Below the pieces are notes generated by a model. That model worked only from the letters and a program-made list of their open reading frames with translations, searched no databases and was not told the origin of the DNA. Both the position numbers and the translations under genes were made by a program. From Astrothelium macrocarpum (Eukaryota > Ascomycota > Dothideomycetes > Trypetheliales > Trypetheliaceae), in contig JAGEMR010000263.1 in the NCBI GenBank assembly GCA_021030915.1, positions 1-15,049 on the forward strand: a DNA stretch of 15,049 nucleotides, in the 5' to 3' direction. Below, one piece after another: positions 9,371 to 15,049 of this stretch. Every line of letters starts with the position of its first letter. The first letter of the stretch is position 1.

Positions 9371-9562
9371 CACGAGATCCGGCTTCAAAATTACCTAATT
9401 AGAAAATCGAACGATCAAACGATCGAATGAACGAATTACAGGTAAACAGGCAAACACCACGCTTGTGTGCTAAGCTGATCCCGAGTTCCCATACAAATTT
9501 GGTGGTGAGGTGGGTGCGGGGCTGCGGCGGTGCGGAGGGGACGCCCAACTGATCCACCGCTG
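9371..9562. repeat. Right TIR of the Tc1-like element
   Basis: Inverted copy of 6069-6260 with one difference. Its inner edge lies 15 bp upstream of the ATG of the second gene (minus strand). The open frames running across 9470-9745 on either strand are partly TIR and partly oxygenase exon and are not genes. Confidence 0.95.
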
Positions 9563-9564
9563 TA

Positions 9565-9924
9565 CCCGGTCCGCTGGCACCAATTCGTGTGTCGCGTCAA
9601 TCGAAAATACATTGCACAGCGCCAACGGATAATCCTCCACCACTCCGTTGACCGGCCGCCATGCCCTAAGACGTCTCAGCGTGGCAAATATAAAAGACAT
9701 GGTAGTTGTATACATACGTAACGATGCGTAGTCTGTAGGGGCCATTCAGGTATTCCTCGCGTTCCTCAGGTGAGGGATGCTGTCTGATGCGGCGAAGACC
9801 ACCGCCCCTGGACTGGTCTAAGTGGTGATCAACTTCAACACCGTCATTGAACGGAGTGGAATAGGACGGCGCTCACCAACATGCGGTAGCGGAGCCGGCT
9901 CGTCGGGCACGTCGCGGGTGCCAC
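9565..9924 (-). pseudogene. AsaB/CmcJ-like oxygenase, central exons
   Basis: Middle part of the split oxygenase gene. From 9924 downward: SGTRDVPDEPAPLPHV; a 59-bp intron (9876-9818, donor GTGAGC, acceptor TAG); DQSRGGGLRRIRQHPSPEER and YLNGPYRLRIV; a 52-bp intron (9717-9666, donor GTATGT, acceptor TAG); then TAWRPVNGVVEDYPLALCN and SIDATHELVPADRV up to the Tc1-like element. Splicing creates PHVDQS, the conserved HxD metal-binding motif of this family, and IVTAWRP, its WRP block. These joins strongly support the introns. No in-frame stop and normal base composition. It is interrupted on both sides, at TA 9925-9926 by C1 and at TA 9563-9564 by the Tc1-like element. The 60- to 90-codon open frames here are shadows or read through introns. 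Confidence 0.88.
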
Positions 9925-9926
9925 TA

Positions 9927-9966
9927 GGAGATTTCACCACCTCGTGCACGGGCCCATCTCGTGCAC
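9927..9966. repeat. Left TIR of element C1
   Basis: Forty bases, one mismatch to the inverted copy at 12044-12083. It contains CTCGTGCAC at 9941-9949 and again at 9958-9966 (17-bp spacing). Confidence 0.92.
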
Positions 9967-10017
9967 GCTTTTATCTCTTTTTGCTCCACGAATTCGAACA
10001 CGAATAACACCACCAAT

Positions 10018-11800
10018 ATGGACTCTATCGAAACAGCGATAGTAACAGTAGATACACAAAAACGTTCTAATTACAGCTAATTAATTAAAATTTATAGAAT
10101 TGATTGTTTAATATTATCGCGTCGTTATAGAAGAATTATCAGATCCAAAAAAGACACGTATTAAAATATTTTGATCAAATTTTTATAATATTAAAAAGTC
10201 ATTTTAATTAAATGAATTAATATATTTATAAATCATAATATTCTATTTATAATTCGAATAATTCGAAATTTCGTTATTAATATTGATAAAATCGAAATAG
10301 AAAAAAATTGAATAAATCATTTTATTCATTATTATTATTCTGAATTAAAATTATTATTTTTTATCATTTTTGATCTTATTTAAAAAAAAATGGATAATTA
10401 TTAATAATTTTAATTTTATTTTAAAATAATATAAAATATTAAATTATATTATTTTATTATTAATAATTTATTAAATAATCATCAAAATTATAAAATATCA
10501 TATTTCATCATATGATATATATAATATGAATGAAAAAGATTTCGTTATAGGCCAATTTTCGAATCATCGTTATATATTCAATAAAATAATATTCGAATAA
10601 AATTTATTTCGAAGAATAAATATAAATAATTTAATTTTATAAATTATTATTCTGATTATAATCATTATAAATGATAAAATATTATTTTTTTTATTCATTT
10701 ATAATATTCGATCAAATATTATCCAAAATTCATAATTTCAATATATAAATTCCATTATTCATAAATATAATTTTATTATATTTTCATCAAATTGAATAAA
10801 TAATAAAATTAATTTGATCTGATTGAAAAAAATATTCGATAAAAATATTAAAATTAAAATTGATTATAATTTAAAATGGAAATTATTTATCATAAATGAT
10901 CATAAATTTTATTTCATTATAGATTTTTTTAATTATTATTATGATCAGTGAATTCTAATAATTATTTATTCTTTTCATTTAATTCATTAATTTCAGTCAT
11001 TTAATATAAATTTATTTAGATTATTGATTGAATATTATAATTCCAAATTAAATAAATGGATTTAATATATATAAAATCTAATTGAATTAAATAAAATTAA
11101 TTTTTTTTTATTATTCTGAAAGACGTATCAAAAATTATTCATATTTTTAAATATTATTAATAATTAATTCAAAATAAATTTAAAATCATTTAATTCATTA
11201 ATAATATTTAATCAAATTAATATAAAAAGGAATTTAAATCAATATCATAATTCAGAATTTTTAATAATAATATTAATAAGATATTAAAAAAATCTTTATA
11301 AATAATTTAATATTCAATTGAAATTATTATAATAAAAAACGATTAATAAATTTGAAATATAAATTCTAAAATAAAATAAAAAAAATTATTTTCTGAAAAT
11401 CGAAATATTAAATCTGAAAAAAATATTGAAATTTTAAAAATAACGAATAAAATAATAAAAATAAATTGAAATATCTTCTGAATATGATGAAATTATTTTT
11501 TATAATTCTAATAAAATTATACATATTCATGAATTATAATAGAAATAGAAAAAGACCGAATAATTTGAAAAATAATAAAAAAAAATTCAAAAAATATAAA
11601 AATAGATTAATAAATAAATTAAAATTGAACGAAAAATATAATAAAAACGCGATCAGAAGAAAATTCAATAATAGCGAAAAATTAAACGAATTATTAAATA
11701 ATAATAAAAATAAAAAATTATTGAATAACGAATAACGAATAAATAATTCAAAAATAAATTTCAACTGAAATAATGAAAACAGCGAAATCAGTCTAAAATA
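10018..11800 (+). pseudogene. Element C1 pogo-like transposase, mutated
   Basis: Begins MDSIETAIVTVDTQKRSNYS at 10018. LSRRYRRIIRSKKDTY follows, the helix-turn-helix end typical of the fungal pogo group that starts MDxIxxA and carries TLSRRHRGxxxS. Then IIRNFVINI and the KN-INHFIH block (from RNFAxxIxxKxVGxxWVxRFI). The first catalytic block reads MNEKDFVIGQFS, with Asp replaced by Asn at 10529-10531, where family members have YNMDEKGFxIG. Further on KTYQKLF (near 11120) matches the FWKAYQKAF block. At about 11471-11740, in a third frame, EYDEIIFYNSNKIIHIHEL leads into a Lys/Gln/Arg-rich coiled-coil tail whose Gln codons are now stops. The frame changes at least twice. The open frame at 11466-11735 is an out-of-frame reading of that tail. 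Dead gene. Confidence 0.7.
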
Positions 11801-12043
11801 TAAATTAGACCTCAAAATATTATAATAATAAATGAAAAAATATCAAATAAAACCAAAATGATTTCTTATTCAATTCATTCAGAACAACCAATTCACATTC
11901 CATTACATTTTAAAAATAAAAATTAATTTTCTATATAAAATATATAATTCAGAATTTTTAACTAATCTTGTTTTTATCTCATTAATTATCAGCGTTATTG
12001 AGATATTCAAATTCAAACACGTGATAATGAGAATTAATTTGGT

Positions 12044-12083
12044 GTGCACGAGATGGGCCCATGCACGAGGTGGTGAAATCTCC
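12044..12083. repeat. Right TIR of element C1
   Basis: Inverted copy of 9927-9966 with one C/T difference. GTGCACGAG occurs at 12044-12052 and 12061-12069 (17-bp spacing). Confidence 0.92.
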
Positions 12084-12085
12084 TA

Positions 12086-12247
12086 AAGGTTCCAGGCTCG
12101 CGCTGAGCGCGGCTGCTATTCCGATACTTGAGAGAGTCTTCAGCGCGCAAAGAAGAGACGGCGTAGATAGCACCTCAATTGCAGGCAGCAAACTGTACGT
12201 CTGGCACCGTATGACTTGAAAATTCTCTTGCTCGTCTGATAGGGATA
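12086..12247 (-). pseudogene. AsaB/CmcJ-like oxygenase, upstream exon fragment(s)
   Basis: A 162-bp normal-GC islet between elements C1 and C2. Read on the minus strand with the TA at 12248-12249 restored, it gives YPYQTSKRIFKSYGARRTV, resembling the YYPExExLLKxxxGARRV block that precedes the metal-binding motif in AsaB-like proteins. Nearer C1 it gives YRNSSRAQREPGTF, which joins SGTRDVPDEPAPLPHV across the C1 insertion site. The two parts are in different frames, so a short intron of about 50 bp probably lies between them (acceptor probably near TCAAG at about 12130); its exact ends were not resolved. The N-terminal roughly 70-100 residues must lie beyond element C2, right of the window. 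The long minus-strand open frame across 11982-12281 reads through TIRs and is not the gene. Confidence 0.62.
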
Positions 12248-12249
12248 TA

Positions 12250-13701
12250 GGAGTCAACGCCATCTTCTGCACGGCCCACATTTCTGCACACCCGAATTAA
12301 TTCTCACCATCAAATCTTTAAATGTAATTATCTCAATAATAAAAATAAATAATAAAATGAAATCAAAATTAATTAATAATTCTAATTTATATATTTTATT
12401 TAAATTATTAATTTTGATTTTAATAATATAATGGAATTTATAAATATTATTCTGAATGATTTAAATAAAAAATCATTTTCATTTTATTTAATATCTTTTC
12501 ATTTATATATATAATATTCTGAATTTCATTTAATATTTTCCGTTGAATTTATTAATTTTATTTATTTTATTATAATTCAAATTTTAATTATTTATTTATT
12601 ATTCATTATTCAATTATTTTTTATTTTTATTATTATTAAATAATTTATTTTTTCTTTTATTATTATTAAATTTTCTTATAGATATATTTTCATTTTATTT
12701 TTTATTTAATTTCAATTTATTTTTTAATTTATTATTATATTTTTTAAATATTCTTTTATTTTTTTTTAAATTATTCTATTTTCTTCTTCTATTATTATAT
12801 TTCATAAATAAATATTATTTTATTAGAATTATAAAATATTATTTTATCATATTCAAAAGATATTTTCAGTTATTTTTATTAATTCATTCATTATTTTTAA
12901 ATTTTAATCATTTCTTTTAAATTATAAATTTTTAATATTCTATTAAAAAAGAAATATTGCAAATTTATTAATTTTTTTTTATAATAATAAATTTAATTAA
13001 TTATTAATATATTTATAAAATCATTTTTATTTATTTATTGAAATAACAATTGAAAAATTTGAATTAAAAATCTGATTCAAATTTTTTTAAAATTATTAAT
13101 TATTAATTTAATTAAATATTATTAATAAATTAAATAATTAAAATCTAATTTTAAATTATTCATTTTCAATATTTTAAAATATAAATATTTTTTTATATAT
13201 TTTTTAAAATAATGAAAAAAAAATTAATTTTAATAAATAAAAATAGATTTTATATATATTAAATTTAATTATTTAATTTAATATTATAATATTTAATTAA
13301 TAATTTCAATAAAATTCATATTTAATAATTGAAATTAATAAATGAAATAAAAAAATAAATAATAATCAGAATTTATTATTTATAATAATAATCAAAAAAT
13401 TCTATAATAAAATAAAAATTATGATTATTTATTATAAATAATTTTTATTTAAAATTATTATCAATTTTATTTTTAATATTTTTATTAAATATTTTTTTAA
13501 ATTAAATTAATTCAATTTTATTATTTACTTAATTTAATAAAAATGATATAAAATTATATTTATGAATAATAAAATTCATATATTAAAATTATAAATTTTA
13601 TATGATATTGAATTAAATATTATAAATAAACGAAAAAAATAAAAATTTTTTATTTATAATAATCATGATAAAAATAATAATTCATAAATAAGAATCATTT
13701 A
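12250..13701 (-). mobile_element. Pogo-like element C2, partial, inverted relative to C1
   Basis: Starts GGAGTCAACGCCATCTTCTG at 12250, next to TA 12248-12249. From about 12320 to 13700 it aligns, reverse-complemented, with 10630-12010 of C1; conspicuous shared landmarks are around 10740-10790 versus 13560-13620 and 11060-11090 versus 13225-13265. Its end sequence is also nearly the same as 3054-3195. The TIR has TTCTGCAC at 12265-12272 and 12282-12289. The other half of the element is missing because a pogo-like copy (13704 onward) is inserted at TA 13702-13703; it should resume right of the window. Confidence 0.78.
12330..13701 (-). pseudogene. Element C2 pogo-like transposase, C-terminal part, mutated
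   Basis: Recognised mainly by alignment to C1. On the minus strand the piece at about 12800-12870 reads EYDKIIFYNSNKIIFIYEI, nearly the same as the C1 peptide at 11480-11540, and is followed by the same Lys/Gln-rich tail with stops in place of Gln. Upstream (13600-12900) the frame is so AT-saturated that individual catalytic blocks were not followed with confidence. It is even more degraded than C1. Confidence 0.55.
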
Positions 13702-13703
13702 TA

Positions 13704-13758
13704 ACGTATTCCACAAGCGAGCGGAATATACAAGCGAGTGGAATACGAATACCAAAAA
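13704..13758. repeat. Left TIR of the right pogo-like copy
   Basis: About 55 bp. Direct repeats ACAAGCGAGCGGAATA (13713-13728) and ACAAGCGAGTGGAATA (13730-13745) have 17-bp spacing. Confidence 0.9.
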
Positions 13759-13783
13759 TTTACCCCACTTATTTCAATACATA

Positions 13784-15049
13784 ATGTCTGAATACAATAA
13801 CGTATATTCAATTCATAAAAAAATTCGAATATAATTTACAATTCAGGTTATTTAAAAAGGTTAATTTGACACGAAAAAAGATGTATTTATAATTTTTGAT
13901 ATTTTTCATATAATCATATATCGAAGAAATCACGGTATTCAATCTAGAATCGATATATAATCCAATTTTTTGAAATTTATAAAAATAGAAGAGGATACGA
14001 TTATATATCATATATTTGACTTTAATATACGAGGATTTTCTTTTATTTATATCTGAATTCGAAATATCGCAGATTTATTATTCATTTTATAAAATGGAAA
14101 GAAAATTGAAAAAAATTGATTTACAAATTTTATCAAATAAAAGACTGAATTTAAAATGAAATTTAATCGAAAATTTGATTATTAAAGATATTTATATGAA
14201 GATTTTGATATAATTAAAGACTGATTTTGATTAATGAATAATATTAAAATGAAATACGGTATATTGAATGAAAATATTTAGAATTTTGATGAAAATGATT
14301 TTATAATAAGAATTATTTTAAATATTTCAAAAATTATTATTGATTCAGAAAAATGTTATAAATTAAAATAAATTTAATTAAATAATTATGAATAAATTTT
14401 GATGATTTTAGATATCAATAAAATAGGCCGAATAATTCTATTTTTTATCATTTTTTAAAATAAAATCTATCAAAATTTTTAATATAACAAGAATCGATTA
14501 TTATTTTAATAATGAATTATAATTTCTGAAAATGATTAAATAATAAATGAATTCGATATTAAATGAATTAAATATTTTAATATATATATAAAAAAAGAAA
14601 TTATAAATATATATCATTTATTAATTCTGAATGGATATAAGAATTATAATTTTATAAAATTTGAAAATTTTTGTGAAAAAAATAAAATAATAATTCTTTA
14701 TATATCGTTATATTTATCGTATTTTTTATAATCATTAAATATAGATTATTTTTCGTTTTTAAAGAAGATATATTCACGTCAAATCGAAATTTTGATATAT
14801 AATCAGATTAATCATATCATAAAAATCGAATTTTTATCAGTTTTTATTGATATATTTAAAATATCAATTATAAAAGATCAGATTTTAGAAGATTTTAAAA
14901 ATACTGAATTTATTCTTTTTAATTCATAAATAATTTTGAATAAATTGAATATTCGATTAAAAATTCCATCAAAATTATTTTTTTAAAAAATATTTTAAAA
15001 ATTCAAAATATTAAAAAATATTAAAAAATTTGAATTTCAATTTATATTA
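13784..15049 (+). pseudogene. Pogo-like transposase, N-terminal to catalytic region, mutated
   Basis: One frame of 422 codons from ATG 13784 to the window edge without a detectable frameshift, though many codons are stops. In order: MSEYNN start; YRRNHGIQSRIDI, the psq/HTH hinge; IEEDTIIYHIFDFNIRGFS (from LEExxIxxxILDLDxRGF); GKKIEKN-FTNFIK and FNRKFDY, the CENP-B-type HTH end (from GKNWxxNFIKR and RFNRKYDYQR); KYGILNENI-NFDENDF with the first catalytic Asp at 14288-14290 intact; LNGYKNYNFIKFENFCEKN with the second catalytic Asp changed to Asn at 14630-14632, 114 codons later; and SRQIEILIYNQINHIIKIEF, matching the GRQxExLxRNHINHITKxEF block. The likely zinc-knuckle C-terminus is off the window; the copy at 1-325 shows what it looks like. 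Inactive. Confidence 0.82.

Larger units (their letters stand above)
6069..9562 (+). mobile_element. Tc1-like element, 3494 bp, with two genes and 192-bp TIRs
   Basis: Bounded by TA at 6067-6068 and 9563-9564. The TIRs (6069-6260 and 9371-9562) are 192 bp long and differ at one base (6189). Weaker similarity continues another 15 or so bases, up to the start codons of the two genes inside. Gene 1 (6275-7321, plus) is a Tc1-type transposase; gene 2 (9356-7621, minus) is unrecognised. The element is about twice the length of an ordinary one-gene Tc1 element. It interrupts the AsaB-like gene in the codon following GCG GAC CGG, and excision with one TA restores the frame. Interior AT bias and stop codons show repeat-induced mutation, but this element is less degraded than the pogo-like ones. 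Confidence 0.92.
9927..12083 (+). mobile_element. Pogo-like element C1, 2157 bp
   Basis: TA flanks both ends (9925-9926 and 12084-12085). The 40-bp TIRs (9927-9966 and 12044-12083, one mismatch) begin GGAGATTTCACC. The interior is almost all A+T except near the ends. Removing the element with one TA joins exon sequence GTF|SGT of the AsaB-like gene in frame. The interior aligns with element C2 (12250-13701, opposite orientation) from about 10630 onward, so both belong to one family or to close sister families. Confidence 0.88.
13704..15049 (+). mobile_element. Pogo/Fot1-like element, left end (same family as 1-325)
   Basis: Begins ACGTATTCCACAAGCGAG directly after TA 13702-13703 and continues past the right edge. 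TIR 13704-13758 matches 271-325 inverted. A transposase frame opens 26 bp inside the TIR. It has the same orientation as the copy at the left edge. It is inserted in element C2. Confidence 0.87.

Noticed and set aside
9818..9876. Apparent frameshift in the central oxygenase exon
   Set aside because: A GTGAGC...TAG intron of 59 bp removes it and creates the conserved PHVDQS motif, so an intron explains the frame change better.
11466..11815. Lys/Asn-rich plus-strand and Phe/Leu-rich minus-strand open frames
   Set aside because: Both are out-of-frame readings of the Gln/Lys-rich transposase tail of C1. The true frame (EYDEIIFYNSNKIIHIHEL) is shown by the matching peptide in C2.
11982..12281. 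99-residue minus-strand frame across the islet between C1 and C2
   Set aside because: It reads through both TIRs. The oxygenase homology lies in other frames of the same strand. A plus-strand resemblance of ILERVFSAQRR to the hAT C-terminal ERVFS motif was also considered and dropped because the islet joins the oxygenase gene in frame across C1.
1..15049. Mitochondrial or bacterial-endosymbiont origin suggested by the extreme AT content
   Set aside because: The AT-rich parts contain nuclear fungal transposase relics with TIRs and TA flanks, and normal-GC spliced genes are interleaved.

Overview
The window looks like an accessory, transposon-packed region of a filamentous ascomycete genome (Pezizomycotina; species not identifiable by eye). 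Three things point there. Short GT-AG introns of about 52-67 bp interrupt the recognisable genes. The transposons belong to fungal pogo/Fot1-type and Tc1-type families. Long, extremely AT-rich blocks hold transposase frames broken almost only by TAA/TAG/TGA where Gln, Arg or Trp is expected, the mark of repeat-induced cytosine-to-thymine mutation. No bacterial gene, rRNA, tRNA or CRISPR array was seen.

Layout. 1-325: right end of a pogo-like element (transposase C-terminus with zinc knuckle, then its TIR). 328-1176: interior of a second pogo-like transposase. 1179-3051: a complete but mutated pogo-like element (B) in the opposite direction, with 48-bp TIRs. 3054-3195: right terminus of a GGAG-ended element. 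3198-5782: a normal-GC island with one apparently intact, roughly ten-exon amidase-signature gene (+ strand) and its flanks. 5783-12247: exons of one minus-strand AsaB/CmcJ-like oxygenase gene, lying in three pieces (5783-6066, 9565-9924, 12086-12247). The gaps are a 3.5-kb Tc1-like element (6069-9562) and a 2.16-kb pogo-like element C1 (9927-12083). 12250-13701: part of an inverted sister element C2, which cuts off the N-terminus of the same gene. 13704-15049: left end and transposase N-terminus of another copy of the pogo-like family seen at 1-325, inserted in C2.

How it fits together. Each insertion into the oxygenase gene is at a TA. Removing an element plus one TA joins the exons in frame, so the gene was apparently intact when it was hit and is now destroyed by insertions rather than by point mutation. 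The neighbouring amidase escaped both insertion and mutation. The two genes converge and may once have belonged to one metabolic locus, but nothing in the sequence proves that.

Most interesting: (1) the Tc1-like element carries a second, unrelated gene facing the transposase, with each gene starting just inside an identical 192-bp TIR; (2) four distinct pogo-like TIR sequences all contain a short direct repeat with exactly 17-bp spacing although the repeat sequences differ; (3) TIRs are almost perfectly preserved while element interiors are heavily mutated. All homology calls come from recognising motifs by eye, without database searches.
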